Shown here: positions 28,299 through 39,501 of the stretch, one piece after another | Layout: each line of letters starts with the position of its first letter | How positions within the stretch are numbered: position 1 is the stretch's first letter | From: Paracamarosporium sp. OC-R06-R3 | Taxonomy: Eukaryota; Ascomycota; Dothideomycetes; Pleosporales; Didymosphaeriaceae | DNA length: 64,000 bases | Assembly (NCBI GenBank): GCA_019828545.1 | Contig: JACVRA010000061.1 | Location: forward strand, 124,198 to 188,197 | Direction: 5' to 3' | Position numbers and translations under genes: made by a program | The notes under the pieces: model-generated | Told to the model about the DNA's origin: nothing | The model's database searches: none | The model's input: only the letters and a program-made list of their open reading frames with translations

Positions 28299-28537
28299 GA
28301 GGGAGCTACTGCATTGGGCATATACTCTTCGTCAAGAGAAACGTAAGAGAGGGTTCCGAGTCACCGTGCGAAGATGATGCATGCGGCATCAGTATCCTGC
28401 AGACACGTATGAAGCGAAGTGCGAACGTGAGCGACGATAACACGCGCAAAAACTACCTTGATACCACGAGAACAGCTGGCGCGAGAATAGTAAATAAGCG
28501 GCTTCAATGGCATTGGGTCTACAGAGCCCGAAAGGAC

Positions 28538-31500
28538 CTACTCAATCTCCTCTATAATCAGACCTTTCTTTCCTGTTTCTTGTTGCTCCGCCAAAGGATG
28601 TACGTTCAACCCTTGCAGATGTCCCTCAAGACCCAGATCAGGTCCAAGCCTAAATCCTTGTTCCCGAATCTTGTACAGCTTTTTCATTCGCCACGTCTCT
28701 AAGCCCTCGACCACGCTCCCTGCATGATCTCTCACCAGGCCGTCTACATCCTCGCTCCTTACCCACTGCATCACTCTCTCCACCTCTTCAGTCTGACGTG
28801 GCCCAAAACCTGCTGCACTTTCTTTTCCATCTTCAAACGCGTCATCCATGCCCCTCAACAGACCCATGACAACCAGTACTGCTGCCCGTCTCAAAATTCC
28901 TTTCGCTTCAGCGGTTTCCATTGTAAGAATAAGCAAGATCATTTGCAGTGCGGCATCCACAGTAACTTGGTTCAGTAGCTCAAGACGCTTCTCAAAAACA
29001 CTGCCCAAGACACTAAGCGCAGAAGCGCGAATCCGCACGTCCTCTTCTATCCCAGTATCTTCCCAGCCCTGCACAATCTTGAAAAGTGCGTCGCGCTCTG
29101 CTTGTTCAGCAGGGTTATCTGCGTTTGGGTCGAGGAGGTTTGGGATCGGACCACCCCACGCTGCCTCGCCTTCTTCCTGCTGTTTCCGCTCGGCTTCAAT
29201 AATCTCGTTCCGTTTGGCAAGCGTTTGCTTACGCTGGCCGCGGCGCGAAGCAAGCGACAACGTTGCCTCGATGATCGATTTCAGGCTTGCATATCTCGCC
29301 GAAACAGCCGTGCTCAAAAGCCAAAATGCGTCTTCCGAAACAAAGTTGTTCAAAACTTCACCGACACGAAGTCGGAAATCTAGTGCTTCTTCGATCTCCT
29401 TCTCTTTCTTGAGACGTATGGAGCGCTCGTCAATATCGACGAAAGCGTCGACGATAATGCGGATAGTTGGGTTGGGAGCGCGGACCGAAAGGTCGACAAC
29501 GACGGGAATAGCCGCCGTGTAAACGTAGGATTCGGTGTCTGCCACTGAAGCTGAAAGTAGCGTGTGTGCCAAAGATGGTACGTCAATAACTGGGAATGCC
29601 ATAGGGTCCTGGATCAGCTTGCGAATCATCGAAAGAGCCCAAACACGATTAGGTGGTTCAGGTGAGGTAAGATCTGTGAGTGCAGTCTTTAAGTTTGCTC
29701 GAAACTGAGCTTGTAGGTCCGTGGTAGGAGCTGGGATTGCGGCAGGCTTAACGATTTGAAGTACGTTCATGGCCGCGTTGATGATCAGAGGTGGGACTGG
29801 CGGCTCATGCCTGGTCTGAGAGAGATATTGCAGAGAAGGAATCATTGTCTCTACCACTTGGGTGATTTCTGGTGTTCGCTTGAAATCGGGCGACGAGAGC
29901 AGGGTGTTGATGATGCTGATAGCGAACGATACGATATCTTCAGAGCCACCCTCTTTACCTTCCGCCTGCGTAGCGGACTGAGGCTGCGAAAGCTTCCTCA
30001 AGTTTGCTCGGCTGGGCTTGTTTTTGTCCTTCAGATTTCTTGCCATTACCCGATGTTCCTCGACGAAGTTTTGCAATAGCTGACCCATGAGCTCAATGAC
30101 GTGCTGGGGACTGTGAGCAAATTTCTCTTTGAACCGTGTTGCCAGTGCTTCGGAAAACTTTGCGTTGACAAGGGCTGAGAGTGGATCTAGATCAGGTTCA
30201 TGTGTTAATGACGTCGCTGATTGAGGTCCTGGGGACAGCCATTGCTTCGTGGATTGTACGAAAATTGCACCCGCAATGGAGTCTTCGATATTGGCTTCCA
30301 CCAGCAACGAAACAAGCAGACCCACGTATTGATCAACGCTGACCATTCGCTCAAGTAGACCTCCCACATTCCCCGTTTCATCATTACTCTGAGACCGCTT
30401 CCGAATCTCGACGCCGCCTTGAGAGCCTGGAGCGAACGTCCACGAAGGCTCACCATTCCAAAAGAGGTTGTTTGAGAGGCTACCTATCCGTGTTACTTCG
30501 CATGCAAGCGTCAAATAACGGAGCATGATCGCGCGAGGAAGTTCTAACCATCCTTTGTCGAGAGACGGATGCGACGATGTGTAAGTTATTAGTGCCCATA
30601 GCGGTAAGATGATTGGGTTAACAAGTCGTTTCAAGAGACCAGGATGAGAATATGAAGAAGTGATGGTAGCCAGCCGTCTTAAAGCAAGACGCAGATTCTG
30701 TTCATCCACAACAACCTGCTCCAAAGCATTTGCCTTCGAGTTGCTCGCATCAATGTTTTTCGGACAGATTGTTTCGAGTAACGGCCTAGCGAATAGCTCC
30801 CAACCGATCGTCTTTGGTGCACCGGTGCTCTTCTTACTCAATATGCCTCCTGCAATGATTTGTCCAGCTGCACGGCTAAGTTCTTTACCCTCGGTTCCAT
30901 CTAGCAAAGCAAACAGCTGCGGTGCGAGCTGGGTGAACCACGCATCCTGCGTCATCTCTACAGGTACAGAGGAAAGTAGTCGTGCGGCTTGTGTGATGGA
31001 TTCAAGGGGTAGCGGGAGCTTCGACTGTGGGCCTGAAGCGTCTTGCGGCACCTGGGAGTTCTTGGACAAGTACGACAATGCTAGGAACTCAATCGTATGG
31101 CGGACCCCATGAGGACGAAGGGGTATCAGGGTGAGCTCCTTTGTTAGCTGCGGTTTCCACCATAGTGGGACTTCTTGCTGGAGTAGAGAAGTGAAGACAG
31201 GTAGCAATCGGGAAACAGGCGTAGTGGCAAGTATTCTCTCATATATAGGTACATATCTAGCATGTTCCTCTTCACTTCGCTGCGGTGAGAAGGAGAGTTC
31301 GGCAAGCGCGGAGAAAACATCTGGGAAAATCCGTTGACTTAGAAGAGGTTGTACGCCTGTGCCGTCCTGCTCAAGGATCGGGAATAAGGTCTCGATAGCT
31401 TGGATAAGACAATCTCGTTCTGAAGGAGGGTGGACAGGTATCGACACCACAAGGACGGATTGCGGACGCTGGCTAAAAATGATGCCGCGAGAGAGGTAAG

Positions 31501-31741
31501 GTAGGATACCGATCGACGTGATCAAGTCAAGCAGGCCATACACGACGCCAACAAGGGATCCATCGTACGGTTCATCGGGAGAAGCGGCTTGTTCGGCAGT
31601 GTTTATTGCTTGCAAATGTGCCAGCGACTCTTGAAGAAGGCGAGGAAGATCGCTGGCTTCGTGTTGGGGCACTGTTCCTTTACCTAGGAACGGCCCGATG
31701 AATTGGATGGCCGCATCTATTGCGTTCTCTACTGCACCCAT
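28538..31741 (-). CDS. RNA polymerase II assembly factor Rtp1 family (HEAT/ARM-repeat protein)
   Basis: Single exon, 1067 aa, almost entirely alpha-helical with HEAT-like repeats. The C-terminal half carries the Rtp1_C1-type region (RVWALSMIRKLIQDP, VADTESYVYTAAIPVVVDL, FRLRVGEVLNNFV). Near the end is the Rtp1_C2-type block (VRIRASALSVLGSVFEK, RRAAVLVVMGLLRGMDDA). Yeast Rtp1 and human TANGO6 help assemble polymerase II subunits and import them into the nucleus. The start at 31741 is the first ATG in frame and gives MGAVENAIDAAIQFIGPFL. No transmembrane segments or signal peptide. The 3' end converges with SmF, 239 bp apart. Confidence 0.85.
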   Translation of the reverse strand: MGAVENAIDAAIQFIGPFLGKGTVPQHEASDLPRLLQESLAHLQAINTAEQAASPDEPYDGSLVGVVYGLLDLITSIGILPYLSRGIIFSQRPQSVLVVSIPVHPPSERDCLIQAIETLFPILEQDGTGVQPLLSQRIFPDVFSALAELSFSPQRSEEEHARYVPIYERILATTPVSRLLPVFTSLLQQEVPLWWKPQLTKELTLIPLRPHGVRHTIEFLALSYLSKNSQVPQDASGPQSKLPLPLESITQAARLLSSVPVEMTQDAWFTQLAPQLFALLDGTEGKELSRAAGQIIAGGILSKKSTGAPKTIGWELFARPLLETICPKNIDASNSKANALEQVVVDEQNLRLALRRLATITSSYSHPGLLKRLVNPIILPLWALITYTSSHPSLDKGWLELPRAIMLRYLTLACEVTRIGSLSNNLFWNGEPSWTFAPGSQGGVEIRKRSQSNDETGNVGGLLERMVSVDQYVGLLVSLLVEANIEDSIAGAIFVQSTKQWLSPGPQSATSLTHEPDLDPLSALVNAKFSEALATRFKEKFAHSPQHVIELMGQLLQNFVEEHRVMARNLKDKNKPSRANLRKLSQPQSATQAEGKEGGSEDIVSFAISIINTLLSSPDFKRTPEITQVVETMIPSLQYLSQTRHEPPVPPLIINAAMNVLQIVKPAAIPAPTTDLQAQFRANLKTALTDLTSPEPPNRVWALSMIRKLIQDPMAFPVIDVPSLAHTLLSASVADTESYVYTAAIPVVVDLSVRAPNPTIRIIVDAFVDIDERSIRLKKEKEIEEALDFRLRVGEVLNNFVSEDAFWLLSTAVSARYASLKSIIEATLSLASRRGQRKQTLAKRNEIIEAERKQQEEGEAAWGGPIPNLLDPNADNPAEQAERDALFKIVQGWEDTGIEEDVRIRASALSVLGSVFEKRLELLNQVTVDAALQMILLILTMETAEAKGILRRAAVLVVMGLLRGMDDAFEDGKESAAGFGPRQTEEVERVMQWVRSEDVDGLVRDHAGSVVEGLETWRMKKLYKIREQGFRLGPDLGLEGHLQGLNVHPLAEQQETGKKGLIIEEIE

Positions 31742-34045
31742 ACCGTCGCAGGCGAAGAGGGTTCGCGCTTTGATGAGGATGTCGAAGCGGTGGCGATGAA
31801 AGACGGCCGTTGATTGTTCATGATTTGAAAAGAGAGCGTGACAAGGCGAACGAGGCTATACCCGATTCGATTGGCGCGTTCCTGCTGAACGCGTCCCTGC
31901 CAGCCACTCGATTCAGACTCTCTACTCTCCCTCCACAACAACCTTGACGGTCCTGCATTGCATGGCGTCTATCCTATATCGAATTGTCACCGCTTTCTCA
32001 ACTATGCCGCTACTGGATTCTAAATCACGACAAGCCGCTGGCACTTTCTGACCATGTCAACAACTGCGGGACGGCGCGCAACGATCTTTCCTCTCATCAG
32101 TTCTTCTCTCGCTTGTACTACAAGCTGCAATTGCATGTCACTTTCCTCATAGTTGCCGAAGTCTGTCTTCCACTTGGAATGCTTCACGGCGCCTCGCGCA
32201 TGTGCATTGGTCTCAGTGGGTTGTTCCCATTGCTTGCCTTTGCGCTCTGGTGGCAACGCTAGGGTAGTGCGTGAGGAGGACAGGCTCGGATCTTAACCCT
32301 AATCATCTTTTGGTATTCGCCGCGTTTCGAGCGTGCGCGAACAGCATCGCGGTCATGTCGCCGACCTTCCGACTAGACGCTGGACGACTATCGACGTGGC
32401 TTCGGTCGTGACGATACGTAAGAAGGCTCAAAAGGAAGACTCGAGGTACGGGAAGCCACGAGCTTCAAATTGAGGTTTCATGTGCCTGTCGGGGTATTAA
32501 AGTTCTCACGTGAGAACCACGTCGACTCCTCAACTGTGCAACAGACTCTGGCCATTACGGATAGCTCAATCGACAGTCACGAAAACGTTTCGAGGAGAGA
32601 GTTGGAGGGAGATGCCGGACGCCTCAGATGAGGGTCGTTTTTGGGATCTTGAATACCGTACGCGCACTCGATGCTCTGTTTTGGAAACTGGAGGGGAGCT
32701 GTAACACCAAATGCCAACATCATCCATGCCTCTGTAAGCGTCTTCGATGGATCGGATAGGTGAAAGGAGAGCGCGGTTTTGGCCTCTTGGTCGAGTCTTA
32801 CATACAGACGTATCGGATTGTATGCTGCAGAGATCCACTCGTCGGAAAGGTGTCTTGCATACCCAGCGAGGTCTCATTGCAGCCCAGTCCCTTATTGTCT
32901 TTTGATGACGAATCGTCAAGCTCCGGATCCAGAGCCTTGAATATCCAGACAAGGTCGCTTCAGAGATTCTTCATGGGCTGGACTTGGTACGCCGCGTTTG
33001 TACCCTGTCGTGAAAGGAACAGATATCGCTTATAGCACACTCGATGAAGATACCCGTGCATCTGATCAGCACTTGGGTTCTACATCCAAACTGACAACCC
33101 CAACATGGACGGAAGTCCTCACCAAGTCTCCAACCTCCTGCGCTCTTTATGCTGTTGCATAGCCCGTGTCACGATTTCAGTCACCGACACCTGTTACACT
33201 TCGTAATATCCGGCCAGTCGCGTCAATCGCCAACCTGTACGTTCAGCGTGCAGCTGCATTAGCGAGCGTTTACCCATCCCCTCATCCGAATAGCTACCTT
33301 GCTATTACGGATGCGATCATGCGGCTTTTGAGGATGTCTTTTGTCCGCATTACACGCCTCCCTACCCTTCACAAAGAACTGGGAAGGAAACAAAGACTAG
33401 TCTCAGAAAGTCATGCTACAACACACAGAGAGAAGCATCTGCGGCATGAAAACTTCAGTTGACGGTGCTTGGAAAGAGAGTCGCGCGACCGTTGTGTGGC
33501 CCTGGCTAGGATCTTGTCAATTGGTGTGCGTCACGGTCTAGTAAGACAAGGGTCTCGGTCTAGTGAAAAGCAAGGCGGTACGATAGGATATGACGAATGG
33601 CTTGTTCCGAAGCGTCACGTACTTGTGGCATTGCTGTCCGACATATGCCATGCATTCTTCTGGGAAAAGCTATGAGAACAGGGGCACCGCTACAGGAAGG
33701 GCGCGGTCGATCAAACACATCAGCTGCGACAAAAGCTTGCAGAGACAGAAGGAGAGGCACAACGCTCATCTCAATGACTTTCGCGACGGGGCCTCTCTAG
33801 AGTGAGGATCAAGGCTTCGACCTGTCTGTCAACATTGCCTGCGAGATTACGTAGCCGCTTGGACTGCTCTGCAACGTTTTATGCTTGTGGCTGCTTGCTG
33901 ATCATCCGACCGTCTTCTCTGTGGTATCCTCTTGGCTAGACCTGGGAAGGTGTCGTTGGCATATACTCTGACAGAGGATATTGCTTGCACGTTGGCGTGG
34001 AGGAAGGAGTTTGTGGTGAGAGGAGTCGCGTGGGTCGTTCCACGA
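31742..34045. other. Long gene-free stretch
   Basis: About 2.3 kb between the Rtp1 start and the GNAT gene. Many short frames overlap one another on both strands with no splice links or recognisable domains. I saw no terminal repeats or transposase/reverse-transcriptase motifs. Confidence 0.45.
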
Positions 34046-34080
34046 GCCGCCTTCCTTTGAAGGCGGCACTTTCTTTTTTT
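34046..34080 (+). repeat. Perfect hairpin followed by a T tract
   Basis: A 9 bp perfect inverted repeat (GCCGCCTTC and GAAGGCGGC, loop CTTT) spans 34046-34067. Three bases later a T-rich run ends in seven T (34074-34080). In bacteria this would be an intrinsic terminator; here its role is unknown. It lies 180 bp upstream of the GNAT ATG. Confidence 0.6.
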
Positions 34081-34193
34081 ATAAGTCGCTCTTCCCCAAG
34101 AACAGGTGCTACAGCTAACCTCTGCAGACTGATGTTATCCCTATGCTGCCGAGGAGTGGCTGCTTGAGCCCGATGACTCACCACTCCTAAACA

Positions 34194-34199
34194 TATATA
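34194..34199 (+). promoter_or_regulatory. TATA-like element of the GNAT gene
   Basis: TATATA within ACATATATAC lies 60 bp upstream of the ATG at 34259. Confidence 0.4.
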
Positions 34200-34258
34200 C
34201 AGTACCACCCAGCTTCAATCGCCTCTGTCCAACAACCTCAATCTTACCCATCGACGAG

Positions 34259-34903
34259 ATGGCTTCGTCCCCGTTCCAAACCGTCATCCTCCCAAAAGCA
34301 CACAGTCACCCACCAACATGGAAAGCTCTCATCGCCAAACAAAAAGCCTTCCGTCTCCATTCCCTCCTCGTTTCACCTGAATCCTTCTCTTCAACTTACG
34401 CACGGGAAACCGCTTTCACGGATGCAGACTGGGAAGCTCGCCTGCAGAACCCGTCAGCGTACACATTCGTAGCAGCGAGATCCACCGCGCCCTACACAGA
34501 AAACACACCAGCCGACGACGACCACAAGGAAGCTAGATTAGGTACCAATTACCTAGACGGCGACTGGGTCGGCACCGTCGTCCTCGTTGGACCAGCAGAG
34601 GAAGAGAAGTATGCGAATGGCGATAGTATTACCACTACATTCGATATCTGCGCGCTGTTCGTCCTCCCCGAAGCCAGGGGTACGGGACTAGGCAGTAAGC
34701 TAGTCCAGAGTGCTGCGAGTGAGGCGCGGACGCGAGCACGAGCTCTAGGTGCCAGCAGAGTGAGGGTCAGGGCCTTGGTTGCACGTGGAAACGAGCGCGT
34801 GTTGAAACTTTACGAGAGAATCGGGTTCGTCGAAAGGGATGGTGAACTTGGAGAGAATGTAGGGTTGGATGCGAGGGTTTTGATTCTGCGAGTCGAGGTT
34901 TAA
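34259..34903 (+). CDS. GNAT-family N-acetyltransferase
   Basis: Single exon, 214 aa, no signal peptide. The acetyl-CoA pyrophosphate loop is visible as LPEARGTGLGSKLVQSA near residue 140, matching the R/Q-x-x-G-x-G/A signature. It is preceded by a hydrophobic strand (DICALFVL) and followed by the motif B region ending LKLYERIGFVERDG. The first 60 residues resemble a GNAT alpha1/alpha2 segment (KAFRLHSLLVSPESF, typical of fungal GNATs that have a long N-terminus). The substrate cannot be predicted. It stands alone with no functional partner beside it. Confidence 0.85.
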   Translation: MASSPFQTVILPKAHSHPPTWKALIAKQKAFRLHSLLVSPESFSSTYARETAFTDADWEARLQNPSAYTFVAARSTAPYTENTPADDDHKEARLGTNYLDGDWVGTVVLVGPAEEEKYANGDSITTTFDICALFVLPEARGTGLGSKLVQSAASEARTRARALGASRVRVRALVARGNERVLKLYERIGFVERDGELGENVGLDARVLILRVEV

Positions 34904-35298
34904 ACGTTGTGAGTTGGTGACTTGTGCTAAAGAGGGAAGTGCGCCATCCTTCGGTGTTTAGAGAAGTCGTTTAATAATATATCTACTTGAATACAAAAGC
35001 GCCATACTATCTATCAGTGGGTTACGATCAAGTCCATATAAGCGCACTCAATTTCCAAAGCAGCCTGGAACGTTCAAAACATGAAGTTCAACAAATTGTA
35101 TGCTATTCTTGGTATCTACCGGATCCCATGGGTATTGTTCCCTGCTCATTAAATTATCTGCGCCATGAAGGCTTCAAAATGCATATACACCTAAAAGTAG
35201 CAGAGCTACATCGAAATTTTGAACCAATTAACGCCAGTTTGCAGCAACCTCCGCCAACAAATCATGCCTAGCTTGTCTATCTTCCCCTAATTACTAAC
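34904..35298. other. Intergenic (convergent), no gene seen
   Basis: AT-rich 3' flank shared by the GNAT gene and the SOD gene. Confidence 0.5.
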
Positions 35299-36176
35299 TT
35301 AGAGCATCATGACGGCAGCGAATGCGAACAAAGCTGCTCCGCTAGCGACAACCTTGCCGGCGCCTGAGCCAGGAAGGGCATTGGTAGAGGTCGGGGATGC
35401 GGTGGGCTGGATGGGAGAACCAGTAGAGGCTCCACCCGTGGGGGTAGCGGAAGCAGTGCCGTTGTGGCCTCCAGGGGCAGAGCCGGACGGCAGCGCGGTT
35501 CCGTACGAGGTGCCAACGGTCGTGGTGACTGCGCCGGGGGACAACTCTTTGAAGTTGGCGCAAGCGATGCGGGTCTTGTTCGACAGGTGGACGACGATGG
35601 ACTTGTCACCAAAGAAGGACACGTCGCTGGTCAGAGTGGCGAGGAAATCGTCGTTGTAACTGCGAGTCAAGTTTAGCTTCGTGTATACTTGGATGCGAAC
35701 AGTATAGGGATCACTCACGTGCGGCTCCACGACGTCTCAGTGATGTTGCCATACTTGCCAGAAAGATCACCCGTCTGGCAAGTCTTCTTGTCGTCAGCGT
35801 CACAGAGGGGAACCTCGCCGCGCTTGTACGGGTCGAGATGTGCGCCAGTGGCAGTGCAGTTGCCATCCTCGGGCACGGCCTTCTCGTGGATGTGGTACAC
35901 TGCTCTTGTTAGCTCGTGTAAAGGGAAACGAGATAGAGAGTTCTTACTGAATGGACCACCCTCGGTGGGCAGGTTGGCAAGAGCGACCTCGATTGTCACA
36001 CCCTTTCCGGCAGCACCACTGGCAATCTTGACGGAACCAGCAACCTCATACGGGGCCTTGCCTTTGATGAGGGCTTCATACTGGGCGCCAATGGGGTTGT
36101 TCTTTATCACTGGGGCATCTTCTGCGACGACGGCCGAAGCCACGGCCAGGAGGGAGAAGATAGACTGAGTACGCAT
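35299..36176 (-). CDS. GPI-anchored extracellular copper superoxide dismutase
   Basis: Exons 36176-35948, 35899-35719 and 35659-35299 give 256 aa. There is a signal peptide (about residues 1-18, ending AVVA) and an SOD fold from about 25 to 170 with GGPFMYHIHEK (copper His pair), CTATGAHLDPY, TCQTGDLSGKYG and DKSIVVHLSNKTRIACANF. A Ser/Thr/Pro/Gly-rich stalk follows, then a hydrophobic tail (VVASGAALFAFAAVMML) preceded by small residues suitable for GPI attachment. The pattern resembles the fungal cell-surface Cu-only SODs (Candida SOD5 group), in which the zinc site and electrostatic loop are lost; I infer Cu-only from this resemblance. Role: dismutation of extracellular superoxide at the cell wall. 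Confidence 0.86.
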
Positions 36177-37734
36177 GGTAGCGATTGTGGTGGATTAATA
36201 CAGAGAATCGAGCTGGCGGACGAGCGAGCGTGGGCTGGGCTGAAGCGAATGTAAGTAGGAACGCAGAGGTGGCTGGGGGCGTGGTGCAGAAAAGGCAATG
36301 GAATGTGGGAGGAGAGAAGGGGTGGCAGGGGCGAGGGCATGTAAATAGGTGAGCCTGTGAAGCGTGCAGCGGTCGCGCCTGCAGCAGCACAAACGGACCC
36401 GAAGGCTGGGGAGGCTTCGGCCAGTCTGACAGGGCAGTCGCTTTGCGAAAGAGCGAGCTCACTGCGGCCCGCCTGTCAGCGTCTTGCCCGAAGGAAGTCA
36501 TCTTAGCAGCCGTCCAAGACGGTTGAAGGCATGCCTAAGCATCCACAGCGTGTTGATTATGGCTAAAAGCATCCAAACAATTGTCTTAGGCGCCCAACAC
36601 CCCTGCTGCATGCACAAACAAGCTTTGCGCCACGGCCACTCGTTTCGAAACCCATCTGGACCGGCGAATCTGCATCTCTCCCAGCCGTGGCCGAACCGGG
36701 ATGTTCAGCCCTGGTGTTTATGGCAGCCCTTGGCGCCAGCACGCGCGCGAAGGCAGTGACAGCGCCTACATGTGGCAGCTCGACGACGCGCTGAGCCTCC
36801 TGTGCGACACAGCCTCGGTCGGTGGCGGGTCCGTAAGCGTTTTCCATGTAGGAGTGGTAGGGTAGGAGTCAACATGGCTGTCTGGGAGAAATCAAGCTTC
36901 GCCTACTGCACGCTATTTGGGGTGCCGACCTCATTTACCCCAAATAGATCGCCGACACCGACACCGACGCCCGATCGCATCCCACACACCCACACACCCA
37001 CCACCCCCCTGACCGTGCCGCCGTTTCAGGAAACGCAAATAGCACAGACACCTGCCCCCAAGACCCTTCGCACGACTCTCTCCAACCTGTCTCCACTTTG
37101 GTAACCAAGCCATCTTCGCGCGAAAAAGCAACCCGGTAAGACGGGCCAATGTCGACACTCGTGGAATGGCCCCCAGTAAATGAGCAGCCAGGATCAGCAG
37201 GCAACTTGACGCATCGCAATATCGCTACCATGCTATGCTCAATAACCAGCAGATTAAACGTCAGCTTGGAAAAACCACTGTGGAGACCACTGTGGAGAAA
37301 TGAAAGTGGCAGCGGTCGATTCGTGCAACACTGGTCACCAGGAACCATGTGTAACGACAACGCCGCAGCGACCGTTGTTGGTCACACTGGAATGTGGCAC
37401 AACAGACACATGCCATTGCCCGCGGAATCGCATCCACGGAGCCACATGCAAGCGGCACACTTCTAAACCATCAAACAGGCAACGGAAGGGCTGCCTGCAG
37501 CCTGTGGTGAACAGCAGGAACGGAAATTATGTTGATGACGGTATAGTGTGATGAATTGTCTTAGCATTCGCTAATACAACGTAACCCACGAGCGCGCATT
37601 ACGGCATTACCTCAACGGTCCAAAAAAATCTATGGTGGCCTGTCTTGTCCACGATTGTGCAACAGGGTCAACGGTATTCTTTTCTATCTATGCCACCTCG
37701 ACCAAACCGCTCCTCCGCAATTCTGATAATCACT
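36177..37734. other. Gene-free stretch with pyrimidine-rich and short repeat sequence
   Basis: This holds the SOD promoter, C/T-rich on the minus strand. It also has three tandem CCGACA-like units near 36951-36968, a CACACACC-type run at 36982-36999, and a 12 bp tandem duplication (ACCACTGTGGAG twice) near 37276-37299. No gene was recognised. Confidence 0.45.
36913..36947. repeat. 10 bp inverted repeat
   Basis: CTATTTGGGG at 36913-36922 and its exact reverse complement CCCCAAATAG at 36938-36947 are separated by 15 nt. This could be a palindromic binding site or chance. Confidence 0.5.
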
Positions 37735-39501
37735 CTACCGTCTTTCGTCCCTGACCTTATAACTGACCCTTGCCCTACACCACCCCATCCTCTTCGCCGC
37801 ACCACTCTCCACTAGATCCTCACCCACGGCCTCGACATCCTTATACGCCTCAGGCGCTTCCTCAAAAACAAGATCCTTGTCTTCGCATACGACCCAAGTG
37901 CCTTCGCCACCTCTCGGTTCCAGCAGATTCTTTGCCTTGTATTTTTGGCTGAGCGAGGAGAGCGCTTTGGCGCGCGACATGCTTCTGCCCGCGCCGTGGG
38001 CCAAAGAGAGTGCGTTCTTGAGGCCATAGGAAGTCGAGGATGAGAATTGCGGAGTGAGGATCAGAGTCGGGGTACCGCGAGAGCCGGGGAGAGGAAGGAT
38101 ATTGAGCGGTAGGGAGGTGGAGGGGTCTTGGGTTGGTGCAGCGCCTTTGCGGTGGATATAAGCGTGATCCAGTGGAGATGTGCGAGCAGCCGTACTATCT
38201 CTTTCCTCAACCGTGGAAATTGCTGGTGGAGTTGGCGGCCATTCCACACGCTCGACGTTATTGTGCCAAATGTCGACTACTTGACGAGCCCTCAGCTCGG
38301 CTTTGGCGCGGGGAACAGCACCAAGGATGTCCGCTACGTCTAAGTCGCTCTTACCCAAGTCCCAGGCTGGTTCACCAGGTTCGAGGCAGCTGAGGAAGCG
38401 GAGAGCGATGAGGTCTCGATTCGCCTTCGCCCATCGGCAAGCTCGATCGTGCTCTTGAAGATACTCCTTCGCCTCTATGCTATCTTCTTTCAAGCTGACT
38501 TGGCCTTCAGATGTGTACTTCTTCAAAATACTTGACCCATAACCTCGAGATCCAGAATGAACCAACAGGACCTAAAAAGTCAATACACACTCGCCTCTCA
38601 CATTGAGGAATAACTCACCACTTCATCCTGTTCAAGACCACATCCCTCCTCTACATTCTCAACGATCTGGATCTCCGCGAAATGATTCCCTGCCCCTATA
38701 GTTCCCAACGCCGCATCCCACTCTTCACCGGCACTGCAGCTCCCTTTCTCATCCTCCAGCCACTTCTCGCGCTCACCTTGCAACCGCCACGCTCCCTCCA
38801 GCCCCCTCAATCTCTCAGCAACCTTCTTTGCTTTGTCACCCTCAACCTGCTGCCTTGACAACCGCGTCCTATACCACGCCATACCGCACCCGATATCGCT
38901 TCCGATGAGCGGCGGATGGATCCATCCCCGCGAGACAAAGACAGCACCGATAGGAAACTTAGTCCCAGGATGGAGATCCGGCTGGCCAACCGCATGAACG
39001 ATACCCGGAAGCGTGCGTGCGGTAGTCTCCAACTGCGTCACAGCCAGCCGATCCACGGGCGTCTTGTACGCAAGCACATGGGCTGCACACTCGGGGTTCG
39101 CATCCGCTGCACGCACACATAGTATTAGCACGGGCTCACTCATCTTTTCTCCCATCTCCATCTACCATGCAAATAAATAAATAAATAAAAAGAAAAGATA
39201 ACAACTCACCGTTGGTCTCCCGCCTCACTCCAACGTACTCCTCCCCCGCAGAAACAAGCAGCACAACATCATTCCTAACACACCGCTTCCAGTCTTCCTC
39301 GATGAGCAGCTCGTCTCCTGATCGAGCGACGAAGATGCGCGCAGGCTTCTTGATGCGCAGTTTTGACTGCGCGGCCTTGAAGACTAGGGTCCGGATTGAG
39401 CTTGGGGAGGCGGGCTCTGTGGATGCCGAGGCGGGGACGAGCAATGGGGTCTTTTGCGACTGGTGCGTGTTTAGAGCGATGGTTATGCGTGTTGGGGGCA
39501 T
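37735..39501 (-). CDS. RtcB-type RNA ligase homologue with N-terminal extension
   Basis: Exons 39501-39210, 39106-38619 and 38571-37735 (introns 103 and 47 nt) give 538 aa. RtcB ligates RNA 2',3'-cyclic phosphate/3'-phosphate to 5'-OH ends using GTP and manganese. Key blocks are all present: LHPGTKFPIGAVF, GSDIGCGM (metal Asp and Cys), GTIGAGNHFAEIQ (metal Asn-His), HSGSRGYG (metal His), LPGSRGTPTLIL and LAHGAGRSMSR (the His that carries the GMP). About 100 residues precede the fold, with ARIFVARSGDELLIEEDW and VLLVSAGEEYVGV, which suggest a small beta-grasp domain (inference). Classic fungal tRNA splicing uses Trl1 instead, so this enzyme probably serves RNA repair or another task. It lies in tandem upstream of hmgA's 3' end. 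Confidence 0.87.

Noticed and set aside
34979..35271. 94-codon open frame near the GNAT 3' end
   Set aside because: It is AT-rich, motif-free and lies in the convergent 3' flank.
39171..39190. Short AATA tandem repeat
   Set aside because: It is a small microsatellite inside the first intron of the RtcB-like gene, with no sign of function.
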